The notes under the pieces were generated by a model. That model had not been told where the DNA came from, did not search any database, and worked only from the letters and a program-made list of their open reading frames with translations. Positions 19,101 to 26,812 of a stretch of DNA of 64,000 nt are shown here, in pieces; position 1 is the stretch's first letter, and every line of letters begins with the position of its first letter. The translations under genes were made by a program, and so were the position numbers. The stretch covers positions 1-64,000 of the IMG/VR virus record IMGVR_UViG_3300027896_000032; one strand, 5' to 3'. The stretch is from a virus.

Positions 19101-20630
19101 TTTTTCTAGATCGGCCATGCGATTTTGCGCCGCTGCCTTGTTCATATCCCTGATTCCAGCAGCGACAAGAGCGAGTTCGGTTTCTCCTACTGCCGACTGT
19201 TTCAGCACTCTCAAAGCACTGGCATACTGCTCTATGGTTATGGCACCATCCGCCGACTGTTTTTGCAAGCTTTCTAATTGCTGATTCAGATATGAAAGAC
19301 TCATGCCTTCAGATGTTTCTTTTACTGACAACAACGCCTTATCGATTATTAATAATGCACGTTCATTGCCGATGGCATCTTCTCGCAGGATGTTCAGGGC
19401 CTGTACAGTGGCGTTTATGGATTCGGGGGCCTTTTCAAAATCAAATACCAACCTGTCCACGCTATCCTTCAACCCCACCAATGCCTTTGCCGCCGCCGAA
19501 TTCATAGCCGAATTGGCACTTGCAATTTTATCTGTAAGATAGGAATACTCTTTCGATACCGATGGCAACTCCGCCCGCATGGCCTCCAAATTGGCTACAT
19601 ATTCCTTGCCGGTTATCGCCCCGTCTTTATAACAGGTGCCAAGAATGCGGACTTGATCGGCTACAGTTTTATACTGCTGACTTATCGCCTCGTTCTCGAA
19701 CGTCTTTATCGTTTTCGACAGTGCCAGAGCCTGCGTGCTCGACAACTCGAATGTGCCTGCAAGCGTCCGTAAATCAGCTATGGTTTTCTGAATGTCCGTG
19801 CCGCGAGACGCAATCAGAATCCCGTTCAATGAATTCTTGTACTTTTCGACGGCCTGCTTATTCAAAGCTTTCTGGGAAGCAATCAGGGCGGCGTTGAATA
19901 CCCGCGCACCCTCGGAGCCCGTCCGGAATGCACCATCGAGCCCGCGCACCTGTTCGTTATATTGCCGGCCGCTGATTTCTCCGAGTTTATATGCCTGATC
20001 GAGATTGCTAAGAGAATCTTTCAACAGATTGAATTGCGACTGTGATTCCTGCCCCGGCATCGATGTCCCAAATTTCATCAGCGAAACTTCGGTTCTATCG
20101 ATCTGCTTGTATAAATTCTGGATTGATAATGCAAGGGTATTATAGCCGACCGGGCTTAACGCCGTCTGGGAAGCTTCCGCCGTGGAGTACAGTGCATTCA
20201 ACGCTTCCGTCAACGACCGTATCGAATCCCGCGCGCCGGCGACACCCTTGCCGGCAAACATGTCCCTGTTCATGGACATTTGCAACTGCTGGTATCGGTT
20301 ATAGATTTTTAGATATTCTTCTTGCAGTTGCTTCGCAGCCGTCAACGCTTCCGGGTTGGAAACGGAGAAAGTTTCGCGCAGCCGCGCGCCCGTCGCTTCC
20401 ACAACGCTTTTCAATTCCGTGTAAGTCTGAATAAGTTTTGTAATTCTTTCATACTGACCAGACAACGGATCAGTTACGGCCTGTTTTTCCTGTAGCCGTT
20501 TCAATATTTTTTCGACGTCGCCATAACCGGAAACAATACGCTTCTGCGCCTCTTCAAGCGTCTTCGCTTCCTTAATCATCTTGTCGATGTTGGTCTGGAA
20601 TTCTATCTGTATTTTTCTGATGTCATCCAT
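13137..20630 (-). CDS. Tail tape measure protein with embedded peptidase domain
   Basis: 2,497 residues from ATG 20630 with AAGAGG upstream. The first 600 residues are helical and coiled-coil. A TP901-type tape-measure core follows, including QLGGSRALAVLIPSL and hydrophobic segments. At about 1330-1425 lies an M15/VanY-like peptidase signature, SLHEAGLAAD (H1366) and GPHIHIG (H1414, H1416), probably for cutting cell wall during DNA entry. A Gly-rich hydrophobic segment lies late in the protein. It sets tail length (estimate about 370 nm) and overlaps the frameshifted chaperone by eight bases. Confidence 0.95.
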   Translation of the reverse strand: MDDIRKIQIEFQTNIDKMIKEAKTLEEAQKRIVSGYGDVEKILKRLQEKQAVTDPLSGQYERITKLIQTYTELKSVVEATGARLRETFSVSNPEALTAAKQLQEEYLKIYNRYQQLQMSMNRDMFAGKGVAGARDSIRSLTEALNALYSTAEASQTALSPVGYNTLALSIQNLYKQIDRTEVSLMKFGTSMPGQESQSQFNLLKDSLSNLDQAYKLGEISGRQYNEQVRGLDGAFRTGSEGARVFNAALIASQKALNKQAVEKYKNSLNGILIASRGTDIQKTIADLRTLAGTFELSSTQALALSKTIKTFENEAISQQYKTVADQVRILGTCYKDGAITGKEYVANLEAMRAELPSVSKEYSYLTDKIASANSAMNSAAAKALVGLKDSVDRLVFDFEKAPESINATVQALNILREDAIGNERALLIIDKALLSVKETSEGMSLSYLNQQLESLQKQSADGAITIEQYASALRVLKQSAVGETELALVAAGIRDMNKAAAQNRMADLEKQARSAMIALHEGQATRAETVASLERITAAMDQDSAAAQKWAMTLAKTRTAMGDMSVGLSGLDRFFTTMKHHALWMASGALLFPLYSLPQEVWKVSTELDAAFSKLKTAFQFGTMPVDEIKKKMEELQNAAFTLGKYYGEDVSKIADVMFDVAKRYKSNADIIVVTNQILKMSLLDYQNDVGASSKALISFMAHYEMAPKYLDQFVNKVIVAAHIVSTTAGEIMESLQKSSALFHEMGFTEDQAIALTASALSKSGQTAQLVGTAYVTITRRMREFSAQLHKFGVDIFDDNDHLKTTAEILDAITKKYESLNDKAKGIFTQQLGGSRALAVLIPSLRTPEVFDNLMNAMSDPKKMAVETEAALTTMRQTYIRELKTVGAAWEQFVFKINNSMDLKNTVMMGIGWLMELMKFLGKNWDSIKEGTILAVEFYAAMKLWGLILPILSSLWTSMLVGVDGFLGSMVTATLSVDTMEKELTTLGLIGNATFESMALGVTAVTEALATMAIRFAPILVMMAATNAFMRSMESPEKKAVENAEVVNNLLGSFQEWNKLYAGKTSNRVDFMNDIGWNQRLKLRNTKEDYYNYLVKLGMNKGDYEKDWNTAIALYQAHAAAGVPEKSMAAGEAMLSQAQTAYNDKILKGSTLNNAEYKKMMDEQTKKLLDDYKKLQGGTEGLTDDQKAAMNAAKQYASDLNQLEQQVKRLIKTHDDYAAALDRQKKSITDILNLYPGEGLTLERIARFQAGWNEHISLTNKGFAETVDTIGALGGKMQNLIGLQGDLNKKANDYSQAVASGGVWSADAIQKKAALASAASKASVSKTQPEFQTAFEALSVWVKDNYGIDLISHSSVRKNLNKGSLHEAGLAADANIFTKGDLSTPKAYARMLGLDMIDERSGPAAPGLAWTGPHIHIGMHRGSKASGTTAGEPGAYDAATEKEQSAQEKSLNIAEQITDEKKKLADEAAAYIQKLIADENEYSKTITAVYDARRKTEEDEANYLLQTGQITLKRWYEYWLDAENRATAGMITMGIDVKAVQAEIQKDPMKFFQGIQNELAYLHDMQDEYHKKALDPKSTKAQKDAAQNSVKWLQTQIKGYEAEQTYGHIHQATQQTDMENQKKILDQQKARNDEFKKQQDLANEAATLSVDMYGVAGGAADLYAAKIKLITDNLKNLRSQTATSDLDLLSRFDLPGTTKEQKIAILDSLRQAAVDYQKNLQTGQTNINSALQAEIERRQAIKELIYQTTELYGTSNEKQWVEYSRAEDALNNQIEMYNALSEAEKNNPTGIKMAADIDKLRVALLSTNPVFKEIKALAEAAGQAIKTSIHDNIQAVINKEKNLGQAIRDIFKDQVTAVKQTIIDALSGAIIQKAGKGIGGFENMNQKLAESIYGMFGLTAPDNRPVLDKVYVESGKYIRVHDEVNKGGIDNIGKMFSGGMSDFANGILAMLGVGGHKSGGGVGIGLDLVGGGLSGGSGGSSGISFKSSPALLQVVSAAIAQQIIGGNTQGGPGTQLGAALGYGMGAAATGGLFASLGAAAGPVGMIIGALAGSTLDNAFGVGRGEQRREQMAATQQARTDATNSILSDLQSIGGKYAKMSLEDLNIPQLIEQSERSFMGLSGTSRWYSNQDQVNAAISAWQTAIQEMKDAMAQVTATMNNMNHALATGANRLNSQGNALGTGFDRSLFPNPPASTTSTTYHDVLGKNIPVSVTHETTDAEKEEYWKGIEDRYNQIAAEYYQEKYGITTTGINSGGGRSTNRPVGNSGYDYSGFGISSSSPFSLSMYGVSDQFNALSDEIDTVNISLRVLASQGLDTTDQFKQLQEQAHSLQQQQYWGSLLDPESAATWKNDIATKLGGSQTDIKAILAADIRKEFGVSGDLTNAVILQLTDAVQQTANSSYGKSPDEQARIQNDEKLLTDFANLIDQADQNLATAAVNSRSIGDAVTGNAQMVNNYITYQANATNWFGTKTEMINVVKEFAIMMKQQGMLEPTVFKI

Positions 20631-21563
20631 TGTTTAGACCTCTTACAAAATCGGCCATGCGCTGTAGTTCTTTTTCGTCCGCATACTTCGGAGGAGCTTT
20701 CGTAGATACCCTTTTGCCGGCTACCTGTTCGGCAATCTGCCAATAACTCTTTGGGTTCGGGGCTTCCGGGAATTTGATTTCATTCATCCCCGACGTGGCG
20801 GCGTAGTACATCAGATGCTGTTCCTTGGTCTCCTTGAGTTTTATGACCTGTACCCGCTTATGTACCACGAGTAGTTGCCATATATCAAGATGATCAAGAA
20901 TCCAGTCCTGATCTCTATTCAAATATTCTAGGATATCGAGGATAACATCTTCCCAATTTACGGGAACGGCTTCCTGTACGTCGGACTCGCCGCTCCCTAC
21001 CGAGGGGGGATGAACTTATTCAGCCCCATCGCCACCGTGGGAAATGTCTGCAACTGCTTTTCATCAATCCACTCCGCGATTGCCTTTTTCCCGTCCTCCA
21101 TGGACTTCCCGCGCACCGTCGGGTCTACACGCTTGAAGCACAGATAGGCCAGTGTCAATAGGGCATCCGCGTCGATTTCCTCATATTTCTGAATCTGCTT
21201 TTCGTCTTCGGACAGTTCATCTTCATCGACATCCGGCGCCGGCGCGGCCGCTTCGACAACGTCGAGTTCGAGACTGCCGGTGAATTCCTTCAAATCCTTC
21301 TGGCTGCTCTTTATGAGGATTTCGCGGAGCTTCATGTTCGCAATTCCGTGTTTCCGCAGGGCGGCTTTCACCGCGGCGCGGTCCCGGAACAATACAGGCA
21401 TCGCAAGATGTTCGCGCGCCAAACCGTCTTTATCCTGGATTTCATAGAATATTACGCCGCCGCCTATCCCAAGCATTTGCTCCTGAGACAAAACGGTCGT
21501 TTCCCCGGAGTAGTCTCCGAGTTCGCTGCCCTCCGTATTGTCGATGTTGGTCTTGTTTTCCAT
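20623..21563 (-). CDS. Tail assembly chaperone, -1 frameshift product (gpGT-like)
   Basis: Predicted 313-residue fusion: 187 residues of the upstream frame, then a -1 slip at the CCCCCCT heptamer (21009-21003) and 126 residues to the stop at 20623. The downstream frame has no stop from 21003 to its end. Its only own start candidate is a TTG at 20922 without a ribosome site, whereas the open part begins 81 bases earlier, right at the slip site. It ends inside the tape-measure start. In lambda the equivalent gpGT binds the tape measure and tail tube during assembly. Recoding is inferred, not shown. Confidence 0.72.
20997..21563 (-). CDS. Tail assembly chaperone, short form (gpG-like)
   Basis: 188 residues, starting MENKTNIDNTEGSEL at ATG 21563. 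Acidic and helical, with no catalytic motif. Position between tail tube and tape measure is that of lambda gpG. The stop codon TAG follows two codons after a CCCCCCT run. It is probably made in excess over the frameshifted form. Confidence 0.75.
   Translation of the reverse strand: MENKTNIDNTEGSELGDYSGETTVLSQEQMLGIGGGVIFYEIQDKDGLAREHLAMPVLFRDRAAVKAALRKHGIANMKLREILIKSSQKDLKEFTGSLELDVVEAAAPAPDVDEDELSEDEKQIQKYEEIDADALLTLAYLCFKRVDPTVRGKSMEDGKKAIAEWIDEKQLQTFPTVAMGLNKFIPPR
21003..21009 (-). other. Probable -1 ribosomal frameshift site
   Basis: On the minus strand the codons read ATC CCC CCT CGG TAG. C CCC CCT fits the X XXY YYZ pattern for -1 slippage, one sense codon before the stop. After slipping, the frame stays open through the downstream reading frame. 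Confidence 0.65.
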
Positions 21564-21596
21564 GGCATGGTTTTCCTTTCATCCTGATTATTCAAG

Positions 21597-21626
21597 AAAG
21601 GATAAAGCCCGGCGCTGTGGCCGGGC
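21597..21626 (-). terminator. Rho-independent-type hairpin after the tail tube gene
   Basis: GCCCGGC, loop CACAGC, GCCGGGC on the minus strand, then TTTATCCTTT. The stem is perfect over seven pairs but the T-run is interrupted. It may reduce rather than stop transcription into the chaperone and tape-measure genes. Confidence 0.65.
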
Positions 21627-21652
21627 CTTTCCTTTTTCTTGTCGTTTCCTTA

Positions 21653-23443
21653 CTAATCGCAGGGTTCGGCGACCCCGAGATCGGCAACCTTGAATCCGAT
21701 AATCTTGCCGTCGGAACGGCCCGGATTGAAGATCGTGAAATTGAAGGTGTGCGTGGAAGCGTCCGCGCGTTTGAAGTCCATCGTGAAATCGCCGGTGTAC
21801 TTCGCCTTGAAGACTTCCCACTGCCATTCCTTCAGGTGTCCGCTTTCGGAACGGGACTCGATCACCCACATTCCGCGAACGTAGTTGCGCAGGCAGGATT
21901 CGAGCACGTCGATCTGTTCGGCCTGGTACACCGTCGCCGACGTCGTCCAGATGTAGTCGATAAGGACCTGCTTGCCGGCATCCGCCGCGGCGAATGTGAT
22001 CGTTCCAGCCGAAAACGAGAACTGCCCCGTGGTCGTCGGAGTCGTGGCTGGCGACGCGGTTGTGCCCGTTGCCGGAAGGTCCACGACCGTGCCCCGAGCT
22101 ACCGGAGCGATGTTGGCGAGGTATTCCACGCCGACTGCCGCCGTGATAACGCCGGTTGCCTCGATGGATCCGCCGGTCGGGTTGGCGTCGGTGATAACAA
22201 AGTTCTCGTCGGTTGTCGTGGTGGGCCAGTTCAGCGTGAACGATCCGTTGAATCCGCTGTCGTCGACTTCGTACAGCATTCCGGAAATCGCGGCTCCGAG
22301 AGGATAAATCGGACTTTCGGCGATCTGGGTCGTGCGGCCGGAATTGCTGTAGATTTTAACCTGGACGGTAGTTGTTCCGTCGTCGATGGTTCCGTAGTAC
22401 AGCCCGGAACTGTTCAGCGTCGGGAAGTGGCCGTCCTGCAGCATGACGAAATTGGTGAGCGCCGTTTCCGGACTCCCGCCAACCGTCAGTGCAAATGCGT
22501 GCAGCCCCCATGCGGCGACCGACGCCGACACGGTGCCGGTGTAGCCGCTGCCGCCGACCGCGACCAGTGCCTGCCCGGTGACGGCGCCGTAAGCGGTGAT
22601 AACCGCCGTTTCCGCCAGGAGGGTCGTGCGACCGGTTTCCAGATACACCTGGACCTTGTACCCGAGAGCGGTATCGACCACTTTCAGGTAGTAGGTGTCG
22701 TTCGGGGGCCATACGCCGGAATGCAGAAGCGTGATTGCCGTTACCTTCACGCTGATAGCGATGGTCCAGGACGAATCGTTTACCGCGGCGTAGATATTGA
22801 ACCCGTCGAGGTCCACATCGTAGCCCGGCATCGAGGTGTCCGGTGTCAGACACGTCAGCGGCACCGTGACATTCACGCCGGCCTGGCTTCCGGGATTGTT
22901 GATAACGATGGTGCGCACCGTTGAGCCGATGGACTCGATACCCTTCACCACCGCCGCAATCCGGACGGACACCGTGCGGCCGTCGTCGAAAGTCGCCGTT
23001 GCGCTCTGGGAAAGTGCGCTGGCGGCAAAGGCCGGCTTCGGGGCGAAGTCTTCCCTCGTGTCGTTGAAGCGCACGCGCACGCTGCCGTCCTGGGACGTCG
23101 TGGCGTACTTTACCGTGGCTGTGTACGGCCCGGTCGACGGGACAATCGCGCCCTCGTCGTATTTGATGAACGGACAGGACAGCGTCGGAATCGCCCGCTT
23201 GCCGGTCGGCAGCTCGAGCATTCCCGCGTTGAATGCGTTGTTTACGAACGTCCATGTTATTGTCCTGTCGGTCTGGAAGCTGTCGAACGGATCGAGAGCG
23301 TCGCCGCCCGACACGTTCTTCATGGTCGTCCCCTGCGTTATGCCACCGGACTCCATGCGCTTCATCCTGGCAATCTCGCGTCCTGTCGTGAAATCGTACA
23401 GAACGAGAGTCCCTACTCCGTGAACTACTGCTTCTTCTTTCAT
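21653..23443 (-). CDS. Tail tube protein with two Ig-like modules
   Basis: 596 residues. Start MKEEAVVHGVG at 23443 was chosen for GGAGG a few bases upstream; the 12-codon-longer frame runs into the previous gene. The N-terminal part (VLYDFTTGREIARMKRM) and the C-terminal part (YTGDFTMDFKRADASTHTF) look like a tail-tube fold. Between them, around residues 238-312 and 335-410, are two related Ig-like modules (GGSGYTGTVSASVAAW; DDSGFNGSFTLNW). A similar module occurs in the head-tail connector at 25179-26399. The placement before chaperones and tape measure supports the call. Modules probably decorate the tail surface. Confidence 0.75.
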   Translation of the reverse strand: MKEEAVVHGVGTLVLYDFTTGREIARMKRMESGGITQGTTMKNVSGGDALDPFDSFQTDRTITWTFVNNAFNAGMLELPTGKRAIPTLSCPFIKYDEGAIVPSTGPYTATVKYATTSQDGSVRVRFNDTREDFAPKPAFAASALSQSATATFDDGRTVSVRIAAVVKGIESIGSTVRTIVINNPGSQAGVNVTVPLTCLTPDTSMPGYDVDLDGFNIYAAVNDSSWTIAISVKVTAITLLHSGVWPPNDTYYLKVVDTALGYKVQVYLETGRTTLLAETAVITAYGAVTGQALVAVGGSGYTGTVSASVAAWGLHAFALTVGGSPETALTNFVMLQDGHFPTLNSSGLYYGTIDDGTTTVQVKIYSNSGRTTQIAESPIYPLGAAISGMLYEVDDSGFNGSFTLNWPTTTTDENFVITDANPTGGSIEATGVITAAVGVEYLANIAPVARGTVVDLPATGTTASPATTPTTTGQFSFSAGTITFAAADAGKQVLIDYIWTTSATVYQAEQIDVLESCLRNYVRGMWVIESRSESGHLKEWQWEVFKAKYTGDFTMDFKRADASTHTFNFTIFNPGRSDGKIIGFKVADLGVAEPCD

Positions 23444-23459
23444 AATTACCTCCGGTGAG

Positions 23460-23891
23460 TTATTGTACAACCTGAACATGGGTCAAAATCGACAGTTCGA
23501 GAAACCAGCCGTACCGTTGATAGGTAACGCCGGGTATCTCGCCCTCCCCTATGTAGAAGAATTCCGAATACTGCCTGCACTGAATCGGAACGTCTCCAAG
23601 AAGAATCTGCTGGATTCGACGACATAGTTTCTGTTGCCTTACCAGCGAACCGTCGGTCGACCAAATACGGAACTGCACGGGGCGCCTGTCCATGAGTGGG
23701 CTGGCCAGCGCCGACGGCGGAAACCTGAAATGCACAAGATGGGAAACATCGTCGCCAGGTATCAGGGGTGGAGTGGGAACGATTCGCTTACTGATCTCGA
23801 CTTTGTTGTCATGATCTAACAAGTCCAAGAGGTTCAGCAATTCCGTGTCTTGTGACAGTGCAGTAAAAATCGCCTGTTGCAATTCCGTCAT
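23460..23891 (-). CDS. Tail terminator/completion-type neck protein
   Basis: 143 residues from ATG 23891, in an ATGA overlap with the upstream gene. Mixed alpha/beta with a beta-rich C-terminus (YQRYGWFLELSILTHVQ). Order and size, directly before the tail tube, match siphophage tail-terminator or DUF3168-like proteins. Assigned by position. Confidence 0.6.
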   Translation of the reverse strand: MTELQQAIFTALSQDTELLNLLDLLDHDNKVEISKRIVPTPPLIPGDDVSHLVHFRFPPSALASPLMDRRPVQFRIWSTDGSLVRQQKLCRRIQQILLGDVPIQCRQYSEFFYIGEGEIPGVTYQRYGWFLELSILTHVQVVQ

Positions 23892-24484
23892 TTTCTTACC
23901 GTAAATCCTTCAAGTTGAATATTTCTTCCAACCCTGTCCATCAGGGCTCTTATGAATGGTATAGATGTATTCATGGCGTCGGTCAAGAAGTATTTCGGCC
24001 GCTGCCCTTTAACTTCCGACGTCGCTACGGTTTCTCTTGCCCCTGTCGGTCCGTAATCACCAGTCCAGAAAACAAGTTTTTTTGCAGATTTTGGAGTGAT
24101 TTTTATATCGGCTTCCGCCGCTTTTTCAGCATCGAAATATTCTCCGGTTCCGTACTCAACGGCCGTGGCGTAGTCAAATGGGGGAGCCTGCACCGCCCAT
24201 GCCGCTTCTTCGGGCTCGCCGGCCGAAAGCTCGTATTGTCCGAGTTCGAGTGCCGACGCGCGCAACCCGATTTCGATTGTCTGGTTTTTCGTGAACGCCA
24301 CGTATCCCTTTATGCTTTCCGCGAGTGCCCCGCTGGACTTAACGCCTAACGTCCGTTCGGAAAGAAGAACCTTTGCTTCATCCTCAAGCCGTTTCGCTAT
24401 TGTATATGCAGCTTCAAGGAATGCGTCAAAATAAGCGGAGACAAGAAATGCGGGATTGATGGACAATTCACCGGTTACTATCAT
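23888..24484 (-). CDS. HK97 gp10-like neck protein
   Basis: 198 residues. Start MIVTGELSINP at 24484 is chosen for AGAGGA upstream and the ATGA overlap with the preceding gene; ten codons upstream are out. AAYTIAKRLEDEAKVLLSER followed by a TAVEYGTGEYFDAEK stretch resembles HK97 gp10-type proteins, which join head to tail. Part of the coupled neck cluster 23460-27547. Confidence 0.65.
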   Translation of the reverse strand: MIVTGELSINPAFLVSAYFDAFLEAAYTIAKRLEDEAKVLLSERTLGVKSSGALAESIKGYVAFTKNQTIEIGLRASALELGQYELSAGEPEEAAWAVQAPPFDYATAVEYGTGEYFDAEKAAEADIKITPKSAKKLVFWTGDYGPTGARETVATSEVKGQRPKYFLTDAMNTSIPFIRALMDRVGRNIQLEGFTVRK

Positions 24485-25182
24485 CGGTTCCTCTGATCGC
24501 GCGACAATGCACACTGAATCACGCCGGGATAGGAAATTGTATCGACGTCATTCACCTTCATCAGTGAGTCTCGCACGCGCAGGTAATCCATCGGCTGCAC
24601 GTCGAATCTGGCCGGCACGTAGCAACTGTGAGAAGAATTGCGAAACAAGCCGGCATCGGTCTGGTGATAACCTGGGCTGACGAATTCAACGGAAACCGGC
24701 ATTTCTTCATGCAGGGTAACAAACTGCTCTTTAGTCCCGCCAACGCCGGTCGGCACGGACTCCGCGCGGATATGTTCGGCCGTGTGGTTGCATACCACGG
24801 CGAGACATTCAAGCGCCACTATCTCACTCATTTCTTCATAATGGACTTCAGCGAGATAGATATAATAAATACCCTTCTTAATGTCATAAACATAATCTCC
24901 ACCGCATACGCCGCAATCCTGCGGAAGCCACAAAAACTTCTGCACCGGAAGAATGCGCGGCCGTGCCATCCGACTGATCGGAGCAAGAATCGCATAGCTC
25001 TCCACCGCCCCGCTTGCGCTGATTATTTTTACCGGAGTCCCGAGACGATAAATCATGTCCGAATTGCGGCCTGCATGTTCAGACTGAAGCGCAAATTGCT
25101 CCGGTTGAACATCAATGAAAAACGGAACGCCGTGACGTTCCGTAGCCTGTACCGTTATGCTGTGCCGTGTTCCGCAGTTCAT
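24481..25182 (-). CDS. Head closure/neck protein (hypothetical)
   Basis: 233 residues from ATG 25182, ATGA-coupled to the connector gene before it. Beta-rich with scattered Cys/His (CGVCGGDYVYD), which could bind metal. The position between the connector and the gp10-like gene suggests a head-closure role. No family recognised. Confidence 0.6.
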   Translation of the reverse strand: MNCGTRHSITVQATERHGVPFFIDVQPEQFALQSEHAGRNSDMIYRLGTPVKIISASGAVESYAILAPISRMARPRILPVQKFLWLPQDCGVCGGDYVYDIKKGIYYIYLAEVHYEEMSEIVALECLAVVCNHTAEHIRAESVPTGVGGTKEQFVTLHEEMPVSVEFVSPGYHQTDAGLFRNSSHSCYVPARFDVQPMDYLRVRDSLMKVNDVDTISYPGVIQCALSRDQRNR

Positions 25183-26399
25183 GTAATCCTCGTGTATGCG
25201 CTGAGAAGCATCTTGACCTCGTTCGGCAAGTCCGCAACAACGCTTTCATAGGAGACCTTCAGTCCGCTGCCTACCGTGTCTCCTGTAACGCCTGTCCTAT
25301 TTTCTATCGCCAGCAGGTGCCGAACCAACGTGGCGACTCCCTGCCGCACTGCCTCCGGAGCCGAATCGATGCCGTACTGGTATGTAATCCGCCAGTTCTT
25401 GTTGCCGGCGTCGAATACCTCTTCGTCAATCCTTTCAAGAAAGAAGTCCGAGGCAATGAAATTCGTTACTGGAACATCCACCCATTCCGACATTCCCCAC
25501 CGCTTTTCAACTTTCTGAATCAGATAGATCGGAGCATTGTCGAAAGCAAGCTTTTTCATTCCGTTGCCGTCGAAATATTCTATCTTGTCCAGAACGTGAA
25601 ACGCCTGGCTCGTATAGTTTTCCACTATCCCGCAGGCGGCATCGAGGAGATTCAACAGGTGAGCATCATTGTTATTTCCGGTCAGTCTTATGCGCCGCTT
25701 CAACTCATCGAGAGTAATCAGCCGCGCCGACTCCAAAACCGCCACCGCAACCTCTACGACCCTGAACGGATAATCAATGAACGTGTCCACTCCGCCTATC
25801 TTTCCGCGCGCCACCAGCCGCCAGTTGATACCGGGAACCGCGATGAGCGGAACATCGTAGGTCGTGCGATACTCGCCGACGTCGACACGGACCGGAAAGA
25901 CCGTCTCACTTACAACGGTCGTGTTGTTTTCGTTGACAATATGATATGTCGGATCGGTCTGCCCGATATCCTCGATTTCGAAGTTTTCAAAAACATCCGT
26001 CCCGATTGTCGCGCCGAGTGTAAAACTCACCGTGCCAGCATAGCCGCTGCCGCCTACTTCACTCATTGCCTGCTGCGTGTACACGCCATACGCCAGGGAA
26101 CCCGTGGATACTATCTCGCCTGTCTGTGCAAGACGGTCCGCATCCGACAGATACCCTTTTATCGTCAGCGTCGTTCCGTTGTCGAATATCTGAAAATAAA
26201 ATTTGGTCTGTGCCGGGAATACGCCGCTGGCCAGCAGCGTTATCGGCTCTACGGCCGCGAGGCGGTCATTCACGTCGTTCTGGACTTGCCAGGTATGCAG
26301 ATAATGATCGGTGTCGGTCGGGAGCCCGCCGGCCTGAGGCTCCTTGTCGTAGAATGTCAGATCAAATATTATTTGCTTGCCCTGAATGACTGTTTTCAT
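25179..26399 (-). CDS. Head-tail connector (gp6-like) with N-terminal Ig-like module
   Basis: 406 residues. Start MKTVIQGKQIIFDLTFYD at 26399 shares ATGA with the previous stop; the 28 upstream codons lie inside the previous gene. Residues about 50-125 form an Ig-like module (EVGGSGYAGTVSFTLG) related to those in the tail tube. Residues about 200-400 resemble gp6-type connectors (LITLDELKRRIRLTGNNND, then AVRQGVATLVRHLLAIENRT). The connector part should sit under the portal ring. Fusion of a connector to an Ig-like module is unusual. Confidence 0.72.
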   Translation of the reverse strand: MKTVIQGKQIIFDLTFYDKEPQAGGLPTDTDHYLHTWQVQNDVNDRLAAVEPITLLASGVFPAQTKFYFQIFDNGTTLTIKGYLSDADRLAQTGEIVSTGSLAYGVYTQQAMSEVGGSGYAGTVSFTLGATIGTDVFENFEIEDIGQTDPTYHIVNENNTTVVSETVFPVRVDVGEYRTTYDVPLIAVPGINWRLVARGKIGGVDTFIDYPFRVVEVAVAVLESARLITLDELKRRIRLTGNNNDAHLLNLLDAACGIVENYTSQAFHVLDKIEYFDGNGMKKLAFDNAPIYLIQKVEKRWGMSEWVDVPVTNFIASDFFLERIDEEVFDAGNKNWRITYQYGIDSAPEAVRQGVATLVRHLLAIENRTGVTGDTVGSGLKVSYESVVADLPNEVKMLLSAYTRIT

Positions 26400-26812
26400 A
26401 TTATTATCCCATGGACTGAAAGATCGTAGTTTTGAAGATGCGGCTGTTTCGGCATTCCCAGATCGTCCCAATAATCTTCCCACGTCTTGTCGGGACCATT
26501 GTAACGGGCAACCTTCACCTGGCCGCTATGTAGAACGCACATTATTTCTCGCATCTTATAAGGACAGACACCGGCCGGCGTTATTCCGCCAACCCAATGA
26601 ATTGCAAAGCCCGCAAAAGCAGAAAATCCGGACTCAAGAAATATCGAGGGATAGATTACACGGTCTATGAGCTTCACACCACGAATAAATTTTTTCAGGG
26701 GAAATTCGCGCCATCCGCCGGGAACATCCACTTCCCGCTTTACCGTTTCGTCCTGCATGTAGAATTCACACATGCACAAACGTGAGAGAAATTGTTGTTC
26801 CTGATTGTCCAT
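26396..26812 (-). CDS. Hypothetical neck-region protein
   Basis: 138 residues from ATG 26812 (MDNQEQQFLSRL), overlapping the previous gene by 47 bases. The start is uncertain, as only a weak GGCGGA is present. Contains aromatic stretches (FAIHWVGGITPAG; DKTWEDYWDDLG). Unrecognised; tightly coupled to the connector gene. Confidence 0.6.
   Translation of the reverse strand: MDNQEQQFLSRLCMCEFYMQDETVKREVDVPGGWREFPLKKFIRGVKLIDRVIYPSIFLESGFSAFAGFAIHWVGGITPAGVCPYKMREIMCVLHSGQVKVARYNGPDKTWEDYWDDLGMPKQPHLQNYDLSVHGIII

Noticed and set aside
20623-20922. Independent 99-residue gene starting at TTG
   Set aside because: No ribosome site, and the open frame extends 81 bases further upstream to a slip heptamer, which fits a frameshifted chaperone better.
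21617-22924. Long plus-strand frame of 435 residues over the tail tube gene
   Set aside because: Arg/Gly/His-rich antisense reading of a G/C-ending coding region; the minus-strand tail tube has a start site and recognisable modules.
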